Shown: positions 26,933 through 34,543 of the stretch, one piece after another
How the letters are laid out: each line of letters begins with the position of its first letter
Numbering within the stretch: position 1 is the stretch's first letter
Origin: an uncultured Selenomonadales bacterium
GTDB taxonomy: Bacteria > Bacillota > Negativicutes > Selenomonadales > Selenomonadaceae
Direction of reading: 5' to 3'
NCBI GenBank assembly: GCA_946408355.1
Contig: CAMJRX010000023.1
Span: 1-37,192, forward strand
Length of the DNA stretch: 37,192 nt
Program-made: the position numbers and the translations under genes
The notes under the pieces: generated by a model
Seen by the model: only the letters and a program-made list of their open reading frames with translations
What the model was told of the DNA's origin: nothing
Databases searched by the model: none

Positions 26933-27083
26933 ATAATACGATTATGACAGCGGCAAGAATTTTGCCCACGTTCGTTATCATGTCAATTTTGCGTTTGATT
27001 GTGATTATATATCGCTTTTCTATTCTGTCGAAAACCCAACGGAATTTTTTAATGCCCAGATTTTTTAAATCGCCCGCCGACAA
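26931..27083 (-). CDS. Possible 50-residue basic/hydrophobic protein overlapping the YitT-family gene
   Basis: On the minus strand, one frame away from the end of the YitT-family gene, a reading frame is open from TTG at 27083 to TAA at 26931. It overlaps the larger gene by 35 bases. The product starts MSAGDLKNLGIKKFRWVFDR, has a basic middle (EKRYIITIKRKID) and ends in a hydrophobic stretch GKILAAVIIVL. The stop falls exactly at the edge of the terminator, and the frame looks protein-like. No good ribosome-binding site precedes the TTG, so expression would depend on coupling to the upstream gene. An ATG at M35 would leave only 16 residues. It may equally be chance. Confidence 0.35.
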   Translation of the reverse strand: MSAGDLKNLGIKKFRWVFDRIEKRYIITIKRKIDMITNVGKILAAVIIVL

Positions 27084-27915
27084 TATCGTTAACGGGATAA
27101 ATCGTTACAAAGGCGTGATCGTCCATATGTAAAACAATTTGTTTAAGCTTGTCGACTTCCAGACGTGTCACGACGCAATATAAAATTTCTTTGCTTTGGC
27201 GCGTATAGCCGCCCTCGCCGTGCAAAAGCGTTACGCCGCGTCCAAGTTTAGTATTTAGTTCGTCGGTGACTTCGTAGGGAATATTCGTGACAATCATCAC
27301 CGCGTACATTTCGTCCAAACCTTTAATTACAACGTCAATCATTCTGGAAATTACAAAATACGCGAAGAGCGAATACATTGCCTTATCCCAGCCGAAAAGC
27401 AAACCCGCGCCGCTCAAGATAAACAGATTTATAAACATGACGACTTCGCCGACTGACCAGATAGTTTTTTTGTCAACGATAATCGCTACAATCTCCGTGC
27501 CGTCAAGTGAACCGCCAGCCCGCATTATCAAGCCGACACCCAAGCCGTCAATTATCCCGCCGAATATCGCCGCTAAGAATGGGTCATTCGTAACCTTAGG
27601 GTATTGCCCGACAAATTCCGACCAAATACTTAAAAAAATTATCGCTACGATGGTCGCGATGACAAAATCTTTTCCGATTTGCTTATACGCCAGCCACAGG
27701 AACGGGATATTAAATGCAATTAGAAATGTTCCGAGAGGTAAACCCGTTACATATTGCGCCATAATCGATAAACCAACTACGCCGCCGTCAATAACCTCGT
27801 TCGGAATTAAAAACAATTCAAGTCCCAAAGCCGCAATTACCGCGCCTATACAAAGCTGAAGATATTTTTTGATGTAAGAAGAAACACTACTGCGCGGATT
27901 TTTTTTATCTGTCAA
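27049..27915 (-). CDS. YitT-family membrane protein with DUF2179 domain
   Basis: The product has 288 residues from the TTG at 27915. That start is preferred because GAGGTG lies six bases upstream, whereas the frame's outer GTG at 27924 lies inside this ribosome-binding site. About five membrane segments occupy residues 15-195, including IGAVIAALGLELFLIPNEV and GGIIDGLGVGLIMRAGGS with the family's DGTEI stretch. The C-terminal 80 residues form the cytosolic DUF2179 domain (GVTLLHGEGGYTRQSKEIL). YitT-family proteins are common in Firmicutes, and their transport role is not established. It has its own promoter and runs towards the terminator shared with the heptosyltransferase gene. Confidence 0.85.
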   Translation of the reverse strand: MTDKKNPRSSVSSYIKKYLQLCIGAVIAALGLELFLIPNEVIDGGVVGLSIMAQYVTGLPLGTFLIAFNIPFLWLAYKQIGKDFVIATIVAIIFLSIWSEFVGQYPKVTNDPFLAAIFGGIIDGLGVGLIMRAGGSLDGTEIVAIIVDKKTIWSVGEVVMFINLFILSGAGLLFGWDKAMYSLFAYFVISRMIDVVIKGLDEMYAVMIVTNIPYEVTDELNTKLGRGVTLLHGEGGYTRQSKEILYCVVTRLEVDKLKQIVLHMDDHAFVTIYPVNDIVGGRFKKSGH

Positions 27916-27933
27916 TGGAATCACCTCAATAAG

Positions 27934-27962
27934 ATTATAAATTATCTGTCAAACTTGTGCAA
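27934..27962 (-). promoter_or_regulatory. Promoter of the YitT-family gene
   Basis: The minus strand has TTGCAC (27962-27957), a 17-base spacer and TATAAT (27939-27934), about 20 bases upstream of the TTG start. In the same gap no clear promoter was found for the divergent HD-GYP gene. Confidence 0.6.
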
Positions 27963-28039
27963 CGAAATTTATTGTCAACGCAGGAATTTTAGCGGGAATT
28001 TGGAATTAGGCATTAGAAATTCTTTTGGGAGGCGATTTA

Positions 28040-29128
28040 ATGCTAAAATCTTACGACGTGACGGAATTGCGCACGGGCATGAAAGTCGGACGGGCGGTTA
28101 AAGACTTCGACGGCACGACGCTTATTAAGGCAAACGTCAAACTTACCAGTGAAATGCTAGACAGCCTGCGCGGCAAAAATATTTTCTCAGTTTATATCGA
28201 CGTGACGCCCGAAGACTACGCGCCGACGGAAGCCTCTCAAGAACACTTGCTCGATTTGGATTTTCTCAAGTGCTACAAAAAATGCTTTACCATTACGCAA
28301 AATCTTTACTACGGATTCGCTAACACCGGCAAGCTCGATAGAAGTTCTATTGTCGAATTGATTCGCGCCGATAATATTTCCGAACTGTGCGACGACGGCG
28401 CAAAATCTATCTCACAAATTCACAACATGAAACGCGACGGCGATTATATTATTCATCACGCGCTGAACGTCGGGATTTTGGGCGGAATTATGGCGCATTG
28501 GCTTGATTATCGCGCTACGCAAGTTGGCGAACTCGTTATGACCGGTGTTTTAAGCGAAATTGGCAAGATGAGAATTTCTAAAGGTATCCTCAACAAATCC
28601 GAAAAACTCGACCACGACGAATTATTGGAAGTCCGAAAGCATGTTGTCTTCGGATATGCTGTACTTGCTGAATCGCCGCTTCGAAGTTTAAAAAATGTTT
28701 TGCTCGGCGTTTTACATCATCACGAACGTTGCGACGGCTCCGGTTATCCAAGTCAGCTTAAGGGCGACAAAATTAGCGACTTTGGAAAAATTATCGCGAT
28801 ACTCGACATTTACGACGCAATGGCGACTAATCGTTCCTACGCCAAAAGAAATTCGCCGTTCGATATTATTAAAGTTCTCTATTCTGATGTTTTGGCGGGC
28901 AAACTTGATACGCGTTTTGGTGTCGTCTTTATGAAGAAACTTTTGCAAGCGATTAATGGAAATTGGGTTGGGCTTAGCGACGGGCAACGCGGAAAAATTG
29001 TTTATCTGGACGATTCACGGGTTACGGCTCTGCCGATTGTCCAAACGACCAAAGGCGAATTCATTGACCTAAATCGCCGCACCGATATTAAAGTTGACGC
29101 GCTCCTCACCGCGCAGGAGGCAACATAA
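28040..29128 (+). CDS. HD-GYP-like protein with a degenerate HD motif
   Basis: The product has 362 residues from the ATG at 28040, with GGGAGG seven bases upstream; an in-frame TTG at 28025 precedes that site and is rejected. Residues 1-60 form a short beta-rich domain seen in front of many HD-GYP proteins ([16 protein letters not shown]). Residues about 135-300 match an HD-GYP domain: first His in [49 protein letters not shown] and [20 protein letters not shown] enzymes hydrolyse cyclic di-GMP. The signature His-Asp pair (usually LHDIGK) reads LSEIGK here (S172-E173), so one metal-ligand pair is altered. Either activity is lost and it acts as a sensor or binding protein, or the site is remodelled. 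uvrB follows four bases after the stop. Confidence 0.8.
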   Translation: MLKSYDVTELRTGMKVGRAVKDFDGTTLIKANVKLTSEMLDSLRGKNIFSVYIDVTPEDYAPTEASQEHLLDLDFLKCYKKCFTITQNLYYGFANTGKLDRSSIVELIRADNISELCDDGAKSISQIHNMKRDGDYIIHHALNVGILGGIMAHWLDYRATQVGELVMTGVLSEIGKMRISKGILNKSEKLDHDELLEVRKHVVFGYAVLAESPLRSLKNVLLGVLHHHERCDGSGYPSQLKGDKISDFGKIIAILDIYDAMATNRSYAKRNSPFDIIKVLYSDVLAGKLDTRFGVVFMKKLLQAINGNWVGLSDGQRGKIVYLDDSRVTALPIVQTTKGEFIDLNRRTDIKVDALLTAQEAT

Positions 29129-29132
29129 ACTC

Positions 29133-31109
29133 ATGAAAAAATTTAAAGTAGTCTCAACGTTTCAACCGACAGGCGACCAGCCTCAAGCAATAGAATCTTT
29201 AGCAGAAGGTCTCGACGACGGATTAAAGTCTCAAGTGCTTTTGGGCGCGACGGGCACGGGAAAAACTTTCACGATTGCTAAAGTCATAGAAAAAATTCAA
29301 ATGCCGACTCTTGTCATTGCGCATAATAAAACGCTTGCCGCGCAGCTTGCCGCCGAATTCAAAAGTTTTTTCCCAGATAATTACGTTGGTTATTTTGTCA
29401 GCTATTACGATTATTATCAGCCCGAAGCTTACATTGCCGCGACAGATACCTACATTGAAAAAGACGCCTCGATTAACGACGAAATTGACCAAATGCGCCA
29501 TTCTGCGACGTGCAGTTTATTTGAGCGGCGCGACGTGATTATTGTTGCAAGTGTTTCGTGCATTTACGGCTTAGGTTCGCCCGAAAGTTATTATAAATTG
29601 CTTTTGCACTTAAAAGTTGGACAAGTTATTCCGCGTGATAAAATTTTGCGGCGGCTGATTGAAATTCGCTACAATCGCAATGACATGATTATTGAGCGCG
29701 GAAATTTTCGCGTGCGTGGCGACGTTATCGAGGTTACACCGGCAGGATATAATGGGCGGGTGTTGAGGATTGAACTTTTCGGCGACGAGATTGATAAAAT
29801 TTCCGAGTTTGAAATTTTGACGGGAAAAATTATCGGGCGTCGCGACGAAGTTTTTATTTTCCCAGCGTCGCATTATGTAACGGATATTGAAGACTTGGAG
29901 CAGGCGGAAAAAGCCATTCGTGCTGAAATGTCCGCGCAGGTTGAAAATTTTACGGCGCAAGGCAAATTAATCGAGGCGCAACGAATTGAGCAACGCACGC
30001 GCTTTGATTTAGAAATGATTCAAGAAATGGGCTATTGTTCGGGCATAGAAAATTATTCGCGGCATTTGACGGGACGCGCAGAGGGCGAGCCGCCATTCAC
30101 GCTGATAGATTATTTCCCAGAAAAGTTTTTAACAGTCGTGGACGAATCGCATGTGACGTTGCCGCAACTTAGAGCAATGTACGCCGGCGACAGGTCGAGA
30201 AAATATTCGCTAATAGAAAACGGATTCAGACTTCCAAGCGCGAGAGACAATCGCCCTTTGACTTTCGACGAATTCAACGAAAAAATTTCGCAAATAATTT
30301 TCGTATCAGCGACGCCGGCAGAATATGAACTTGCCGAATCGCAAAACACCGTTGAACAAATAATTCGTCCAACGGGATTGCTTGACCCGCTTGTCGAAGT
30401 GCGCCCGATTGAAAATCAAATCGACGACTTAATATCGGAAATAAATTTGCGCGTGACGGCGAACGAGCGAGTTTTAATCACGACGTTGACAAAAAAATTC
30501 GCCGAAGAGTTGACGGACTACTTAAGCGGCGTAAAAATTCGCGTAAAGTATTTACATTCGGACGTTGTAACTTTGGAGCGTGCAGAAATAATTCACGACT
30601 TGCGATTGGGAAAATTTGACGTGCTAGTCGGGATAAATCTTTTGCGCGAGGGTTTGGATATGCCGGAAGTTTCATTGATTGCGATTTTAGACGCGGACAA
30701 GGAAGGATTTTTGCGTTCGGACACGTCGTTGATACAGACAATCGGACGAGCAGCGCGAAATGTTCACGGTAAAGTAATTTTATACGCAGAACGAATTACG
30801 GATTCAATGCGGCGGGCAATGGACGAAACCTCACGGCGCAGAAAAATTCAGGAAGAATACAACGCAAAATTCCACGTGACGCCGCGCACGATTGAAAAGC
30901 CGATAGCCCCGCTGATAGAATTGCCGTTGAAAAAATCCGACAAGAAACCAAAATCGACCGCAGAATTGATAAAAAAATTGACGCCCGCGCAGAAGAAAAA
31001 TTTAGTCAAGAGTTTAACGGCTCAAATGCGGGAGGCGTCGAAGAATTTGGAATTTGAACGCGCCGCCGAATTGCGCGACATAATTTTAAAATTAGAAGAG
31101 CACTTATAA
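29133..31109 (+). CDS. uvrB: Excinuclease ABC subunit B
   Basis: The product has 658 residues from the ATG at 29133, a normal length for UvrB, the damage-verifying helicase-like subunit of nucleotide excision repair. The order of features is conserved. Walker A is GATGTGKT (38-45), the beta-hairpin is [12 protein letters not shown], and [20 protein letters not shown] carries the DEAD-like motif. Helicase motifs V and VI are seen in [20 protein letters not shown] and [13 protein letters not shown]. The C-terminal UVR domain that contacts UvrC is [25 protein letters not shown] inside the end of the HD-GYP gene lies 12 bases before the start, so the two genes are probably cotranscribed. uvrA and uvrC are not in the window. 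Confidence 0.97.
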   Translation: MKKFKVVSTFQPTGDQPQAIESLAEGLDDGLKSQVLLGATGTGKTFTIAKVIEKIQMPTLVIAHNKTLAAQLAAEFKSFFPDNYVGYFVSYYDYYQPEAYIAATDTYIEKDASINDEIDQMRHSATCSLFERRDVIIVASVSCIYGLGSPESYYKLLLHLKVGQVIPRDKILRRLIEIRYNRNDMIIERGNFRVRGDVIEVTPAGYNGRVLRIELFGDEIDKISEFEILTGKIIGRRDEVFIFPASHYVTDIEDLEQAEKAIRAEMSAQVENFTAQGKLIEAQRIEQRTRFDLEMIQEMGYCSGIENYSRHLTGRAEGEPPFTLIDYFPEKFLTVVDESHVTLPQLRAMYAGDRSRKYSLIENGFRLPSARDNRPLTFDEFNEKISQIIFVSATPAEYELAESQNTVEQIIRPTGLLDPLVEVRPIENQIDDLISEINLRVTANERVLITTLTKKFAEELTDYLSGVKIRVKYLHSDVVTLERAEIIHDLRLGKFDVLVGINLLREGLDMPEVSLIAILDADKEGFLRSDTSLIQTIGRAARNVHGKVILYAERITDSMRRAMDETSRRRKIQEEYNAKFHVTPRTIEKPIAPLIELPLKKSDKKPKSTAELIKKLTPAQKKNLVKSLTAQMREASKNLEFERAAELRDIILKLEEHL

Positions 31110-31110
31110 A

Positions 31111-31153
31111 AAAATGCCGAGAGATCACTCCGTAAAGTGGTTCTCGGCATTTT
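31111..31153. terminator. Terminator after uvrB, usable from both sides
   Basis: AAAATGCCGAG (31111-31121 region) pairs with CTCGGCATTTT (31143-31153), with an inner CACT/AGTG pair. T-runs exist in both directions, so it also serves the leucine-rich-repeat gene converging from the right. Confidence 0.85.
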
Positions 31154-31177
31154 GATTTTCAGCTAAAAATTTTTTCG

Positions 31178-31726
31178 TCAGCCAAATAAAAAGTTCAATA
31201 TAAAAAGTAAAACCACTATCCAAAATAAGCAACCTATGACGGGAGGACCTTTGTCACTAGAGATTTCTTCAGCGGATTTTTCTTCTTGGTTGTAGTGTGA
31301 ATCTACTGTTGTTTTGGTAGCCTTAACGACCGGTTCTGCAATCGAGCCTCTCAAAATCTTAAGTGAGGGACTGCAATCCTTGAAAGCATCTTCGCCAATA
31401 ATGGTGTTTGGATTTAGAAGTCGGACTGAAGTCAGCGATTTGCAATCACGGAAAGCATGTTTGCCAATGGACGTAACTGAATTTGGAATTTGAATTGATG
31501 TCAGCGATTCGCAATGCCAGAAAGCCAATTCGCCAATGGAGGTAACTGAATTTGGAATTTGAATTGATGTCAGCGATTTGCAATCCTCGAAAGCTCTTTC
31601 GCCAATGGACGTAACGGACAAATCATCTATGTATTTCGGAATAATTACGGAGGTTGCAGAGCCGGTATATTTTTTTATTTCTATGCCCGAATCAATGCGT
31701 TTGTATTCAAAATCTTCGTATACCAT
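31178..31726 (-). CDS. BspA-like leucine-rich-repeat protein with a C-terminal membrane anchor
   Basis: The product has 182 residues from the ATG at 31726. AAGGAG lies nine bases upstream of it, while the frame's outer ATG at 31759 has no such site. Residues about 35-125 are LRR_5/BspA-type repeats of 23 residues (VTSIGERAFEDCKSLTSIQI, then PNS). In DNA the repeats are nearly identical with a 69-base period (for example GTAACTGA at 31473 and 31542). A charged linker follows, then one hydrophobic segment GCLFWIVVLLFILNFLFG at the very end. With no signal peptide, the protein may be tail-anchored with its repeats in the cytoplasm. BspA-like repeats usually mediate protein binding. A terminator-like hairpin lies immediately upstream of the ribosome-binding site. 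Confidence 0.75.
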   Translation of the reverse strand: MVYEDFEYKRIDSGIEIKKYTGSATSVIIPKYIDDLSVTSIGERAFEDCKSLTSIQIPNSVTSIGELAFWHCESLTSIQIPNSVTSIGKHAFRDCKSLTSVRLLNPNTIIGEDAFKDCSPSLKILRGSIAEPVVKATKTTVDSHYNQEEKSAEEISSDKGPPVIGCLFWIVVLLFILNFLFG

Positions 31727-31740
31727 GCCAATTTTCTCCT

Positions 31741-31777
31741 TAAGAAAAAGGCGCACCATTTTATCTTAAGGTACGCC
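31741..31777 (-). terminator. Terminator or attenuator in front of the LRR gene
   Basis: On the minus strand GGCGTACC (31777-31770) pairs with GGTGCGCC (31757-31750), one mismatch, 12-base loop, followed by TTTTTCTTA. The ribosome-binding site of the LRR gene starts at the end of this T-run. It could simply end the zinc-ribbon transcript or control read-through into the LRR gene. Confidence 0.6.
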
Positions 31778-31801
31778 GCCAAAATTCTCTAGGTTATTTA
31801 C

Positions 31802-31987
31802 TTAGCTCCATTTTCCTGTTGTCGGGTTCCACGTCACGGGGGTAGAACCCATATTGCCGCACTTCGGACAGCCGTAACCGCAACTTCCGCAGTAAACTTG
31901 CCCACACTTGGTGCATTTGTTCAAGGTTTCGCCCTCATCATGCTGTTTACCACAATTCGGGCAGGGGTGTTTGTCTCCATGCGCCAT
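31802..31987 (-). CDS. Small zinc-ribbon protein
   Basis: This is a 61-residue protein with four CxxC pairs (CPNC, CTKC, CGSC, CPKC) that would form two zinc knuckles or ribbons. The tail STPVTWNPTTGKWS is short and uncharged. There is no membrane segment and no other domain, so it is probably a structural or protein-binding zinc finger rather than an enzyme. Translation is well supported by AAGGAGGA seven bases before the ATG at 31987. It is the second gene of the cassette driven from 32305 and lies 43 bases after the 49-residue gene. The specific role is unknown. Confidence 0.8.
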   Translation of the reverse strand: MAHGDKHPCPNCGKQHDEGETLNKCTKCGQVYCGSCGYGCPKCGNMGSTPVTWNPTTGKWS

Positions 31988-32030
31988 AATAAAATCCTCC
32001 TTTTAAAATCATCAATTACTTTTTTTTAGT

Positions 32031-32180
32031 TTAAGGAACTTCAACCTTCGTAAAGCATTCCTCAAGCAATTTTTTTACGGCATCCCAATACTTAGTATCG
32101 TGTTCTTCGATTTCGAGTTCTTTTTTACCGTCCTCAGTTTCTACAACAATTTTCAAGCCAATCATTTTAATTTCTCCCAT
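32031..32180 (-). CDS. 49-residue protein of unknown function
   Basis: The minus strand carries a short reading frame from ATG at 32180 to TAA at 32031. It encodes an acidic, helical-looking protein that begins MGEIKMIGLKIVVETEDGKK and ends AVKKLLEECFTKVEVP. Support comes from a strong ribosome-binding site (GGAGG, eight to nine bases upstream), a protein-like composition, and its place as the first gene behind a recognisable promoter and ahead of the zinc-ribbon gene. I recognise no domain. Confidence 0.7.
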   Translation of the reverse strand: MGEIKMIGLKIVVETEDGKKELEIEEHDTKYWDAVKKLLEECFTKVEVP

Positions 32181-32274
32181 ATATTTTTACCTCCGAAAAT
32201 AATTTTTTTTAGCTTTTGCCTTAATCACGTGAAACCGATAAACTCGCACAGTCAAAGCAAAAATTTTCCCGCTT

Positions 32275-32305
32275 AGTATACCCCCCCCCAACGTCCCCTT
32301 GTCAA
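32275..32305 (-). promoter_or_regulatory. Promoter with a G9 tract in its spacer
   Basis: On the minus strand a perfect -35 box TTGACA (32305-32300) and a good -10 box TATACT (32280-32275) are separated by 19 bases. Nine of these bases (32289-32281) are an unbroken G run directly before the -10 box. A 19-base spacer is longer than the optimum of 17. Loss of one or two G by replication slippage would bring it to 18 or 17. The leader to the ATG at 32180 is about 90 bases. Confidence 0.65.
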
Positions 32306-32316
32306 GCTTTTTTTTA

Positions 32317-33092
32317 GAGCGTGTTGGTAAACGCTAAAGTTTAATCAAAAGTGCAGCAAGAAAGATAAAATTGAGAAAGCAGACAGCTAACTTGTCATAA
32401 CGAGTGGCTATGCGGCGACTATTCTCATATAATGTTCGCGAGTTGGCTTTGTCGGGGATACTAACAATGCCGCCTTGCTCTTTAATAAAATCGCCAATAC
32501 GAGCCGAAAAAAAAGCTTTGTCGCCCAAAACCGTTTTGCCCTCCAGTTTGACTTTACTCAAAAGTTCGGTTGCGCATTGACAATCATGAATCTGCCCGCC
32601 GGTCAATACCACATTCAAAACTTGCCGCCGCGCTACACTCCTATTGCTTGATTGCCATGTTTTTTCAGAGTCCCGGCGGCGTGCTGATGCACCTTGCAGA
32701 AGGTTGAATTAATTTCAACGAGCAAGTATTTTTCCGTGTCGGATACCAACACTTGTAAGATGTTATCGAAAACGTCGTCAGCGCACCAGAGGCGGAATTT
32801 GTGATAAATGCTGTTCCAATTGCCAAATTGGGGTGGCAAGTCGCGCCATGCGGCTCCTGAAGACAATATCCATAAGATTGCGTTAAAGACCGTCAAGGGA
32901 TTTAATCCTGGTGGCCCTGTCGACTTGGGAGCCGGTAACAGTGGTTCGATTATTTCTCGTTGCGCTTTTGTAAGGCAGTAGCGTTCGTGGTAAAATGAGT
33001 TTGACATAAGCACTTTCCTTTGGAGAATTTTTCAAATTCATTTTACCAAAGATTTTGCTTGTGTTTTATTTTTGCACTTTACCAACACTCTC
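32317..33092 (-). mobile_element. Decayed IS5-family (IS427-like) insertion sequence
   Basis: The ends are imperfect inverted repeats of the form GAGxGTGTTGGTAAA: left 32317-32331, right 33092-33078 read on the minus strand. A TA dinucleotide flanks both ends, fitting the small target duplication of this group. The element is 776 bases long, short for the group, and its transposase is broken. It ends 11 bases from the -35 box of the cassette promoter. Confidence 0.8.
32334..33007 (-). pseudogene. IS5/IS427-type transposase remnant
   Basis: Two separate frames carry pieces of one transposase. The 5' piece (ending at 32633) has the IS5-type N-terminus (YCLTKAQREIIEPLLPAPK, then GAAWRDLPPQFGNW). 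It ends at EINSTFCKVHQHAAG, where the first catalytic Asp of the DDE triad is replaced by Asn. The 3' piece (from 32618) begins NVVLTGGQIHD and includes the second Asp region (VLGDKAFF) and the end RRIATRYDKLAV. Compared with the family about 20 residues are missing at the junction. A similar number is missing before RRIATRYDK, where the catalytic Glu should lie. A normal programmed frameshift cannot restore this protein. The ATG at 33007 is the likely original start. Confidence 0.75.
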
Positions 33093-33303
33093 TAGAAGAC
33101 GTGTTCACAGATAAAAAGTGGTATAATAAAAATATGAAAACAGATTAATTGGAACGTCATTCACAAGAAAAAACGCGGGTCGTCAACTTAAAACGCAGAT
33201 ATTCCGAGTTTTTAGGTTTCTATCATTGTTAATTATAATTCTTCCTATTTTGTATGTTTTGATAAACACGTGATTTATAATACCGTTGCAATTAAAAAAT
33301 TAA
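33093..33303. other. Gene-free stretch between the insertion sequence and the FHA gene
   Basis: About 210 bases, AT-rich, with no reading frame that has a ribosome-binding site. An extended -10-like sequence, TGGTATAAT (33119-33127, plus strand), has no good -35 box and no gene downstream; it may be a remnant. Confidence 0.4.
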
Positions 33304-33325
33304 CCCCTTCCAAAATCGGAGGGGG
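33293..33325 (-). terminator. Terminator of the FHA-domain gene
   Basis: Read on the minus strand, 33325-33318 pairs with 33311-33304 (C-rich with G-rich, one G-U pair) around a six-base loop. TTAATTTTTTAA follows. It lies six bases after the FHA gene's stop. Confidence 0.75.
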
Positions 33326-33330
33326 ATTTT

Positions 33331-34101
33331 TTATAAAACTTTGTAGGTCAGTGTCGTGCGCCCGATTAAAATTTTATCGCCGTCTTTTAGCTCGTGACGA
33401 CTTATCGGCTTTTTATTGACGAATGTCCCGTTCAAACTGCCCGCGTCGTAGAGAACATGCCGGTGCCGTTCATAGGCAACATAAGCGTGAATTCGTGACG
33501 CACTCTCATCATCAATAACGAAATCATTTGTAGTTTTGCGCCCAAGATAAATTTGCCGCTCACCGAAAACAAGTTCCGACGTTTTATAATTAGTAAGAAT
33601 TGCCAAATTATATTCGACTTTTCGCGGCGTGGCAGTTCGCATTGTCGCAACGATTGTTGTTTTGTCGGCAATGATTGTTTTGTCGTCATTAGAAGAGTCC
33701 GTGCTTTCAATTAGCGTCTGCGATAACACTTCATTTTCAAGATTAATCGTATCTTCTTCTTGGTCGCTTTCGTCAACGTAGCTTGAAACAATAACAATCG
33801 CGTTTTCGTCAGTCGTCATTTTTTTTATCTTAACGGAAAGCACACCTTCCATAAAACAATTCTCGCGAATAACTTTGCGCTCAACTGCCTCGTGCAAAGA
33901 TTTAATTAATCGTGCCGCGCTCAATCGGTGACAATCTTCCTCGCAAAGATAAATTACATAGGAATTCGGGACGAAATTTTCTTTAGTCTTCTGCTTAGAA
34001 ACTTCGCGCTCAAGTGCTTTTATCAATTCGTTAGGTTTAACTTCGCCGCGTCGCTGAAAAAAATTTGCTAGCTGTCCTGATATAACGCTTGCCAGTTTCA
34101 A
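33331..34101 (-). CDS. FHA-domain protein with an FhaA-like N-terminal domain (DUF3662)
   Basis: The protein has 256 residues. Residues 1 to about 110 resemble the DUF3662 domain of FhaA-like proteins (FFQRRGEVKPNELIKALERE, then VPNSYVIYLCEED). An acidic, Ser/Thr-rich linker (about 110-160) contains TIIADKTTIVATMRTATP, which could offer phosphorylation sites. The C-terminal 90 residues are a forkhead-associated domain that binds phosphothreonine: IYLGRKTTNDF, then SASRIHAYV, then LNGTFVNKKPI. All key residues (Arg of LGR, Ser and His of SRIH, Asn-Gly) are present. The start is TTG at 34101 with GGAGG eight bases upstream. It probably works with a Ser/Thr kinase, but none is in the window. It lies just behind the terminator of the ribosomal operon. 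Confidence 0.85.
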   Translation of the reverse strand: MKLASVISGQLANFFQRRGEVKPNELIKALEREVSKQKTKENFVPNSYVIYLCEEDCHRLSAARLIKSLHEAVERKVIRENCFMEGVLSVKIKKMTTDENAIVIVSSYVDESDQEEDTINLENEVLSQTLIESTDSSNDDKTIIADKTTIVATMRTATPRKVEYNLAILTNYKTSELVFGERQIYLGRKTTNDFVIDDESASRIHAYVAYERHRHVLYDAGSLNGTFVNKKPISRHELKDGDKILIGRTTLTYKVL

Positions 34102-34131
34102 CTTCGCCGCCTCCTTTAAATTTCAAAAAAA

Positions 34132-34158
34132 ATGCTCTCCAAGAAAATTGGACAGCAT
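34132..34158. terminator. Terminator of the ribosomal alpha operon
   Basis: ATGCTCTCCAA (34132-34142) pairs with TTGGACAGCAT (34148-34158), one mismatch, five-base loop. T-runs on both sides let it work in either direction. On the minus strand it follows rplQ and precedes the FHA gene, for which no separate promoter was seen. Read-through may supply that gene. Confidence 0.8.
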
Positions 34159-34180
34159 CTTTTTTATAGTCAAAAATATT

Positions 34181-34519
34181 TTACACCAGCTCAATCCAAA
34201 CCATAGGTGCGGCGTCTCCACGACGAGGCGCAACTTTTATAATTCTGGTGTAGCCGCCCGCACGATCGCTGTATTTTTCGGGAAGCTCCTCGAAAACTTT
34301 ATGTACAACGTCCACGTTAGCGACGAGATTTATAGCTTGACGGCGTGCACTCAAGTCGCCGCGTTTAGCAAGTGTTATGACTTTCTCGGCGAATTTGCGA
34401 AGTTCTTTAGCTCGTGCCTCTGTCGTCTCAATGCGCTCATGTTGGAACAACGCAGTCAGCAAACTTTTAAACATCGCCTTGCGTGCGCCGGTATTCCTGC
34501 CGAGTTTTCTATAGCTCAT
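34181..34519 (-). CDS. rplQ: 50S ribosomal protein L17
   Basis: The product has 112 residues from the ATG at 34519, which follows GGAGGAAACTTG; the longer frame to 34540 has no support. The N-terminus [20 protein letters not shown] and the segment [20 protein letters not shown] are diagnostic for L17, a large-subunit protein near the peptide exit tunnel. It is the last gene of the operon, 24 bases after rpoA, the usual order in bacteria. Confidence 0.97.
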   Translation of the reverse strand: MSYRKLGRNTGARKAMFKSLLTALFQHERIETTEARAKELRKFAEKVITLAKRGDLSARRQAINLVANVDVVHKVFEELPEKYSDRAGGYTRIIKVAPRRGDAAPMVWIELV

Positions 34520-34543
34520 CAAGTTTCCTCCTTCCTGCAAAGT

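Noticed and set aside
27287-27859. 190-codon plus-strand frame opposite the YitT-family gene
   Set aside because: It is antisense to clear membrane-protein coding sequence and has no ribosome-binding site or recognisable product.
32281-32289. The C9/G9 run as a possible sequencing or assembly artefact
   Set aside because: Not discarded: it sits exactly between a perfect -35 and a good -10 box, which makes it more likely functional, but its true length needs raw reads.
32334-33013. The two transposase frames as one gene expressed by programmed frameshifting
   Set aside because: Conserved residues are missing at the junction and again before the C-terminus, and the first catalytic Asp is Asn; a frameshift alone would not yield an active enzyme.
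33119-33127. Extended -10 sequence TGGTATAAT as an active promoter
   Set aside because: There is no good -35 box and no gene downstream in that direction.
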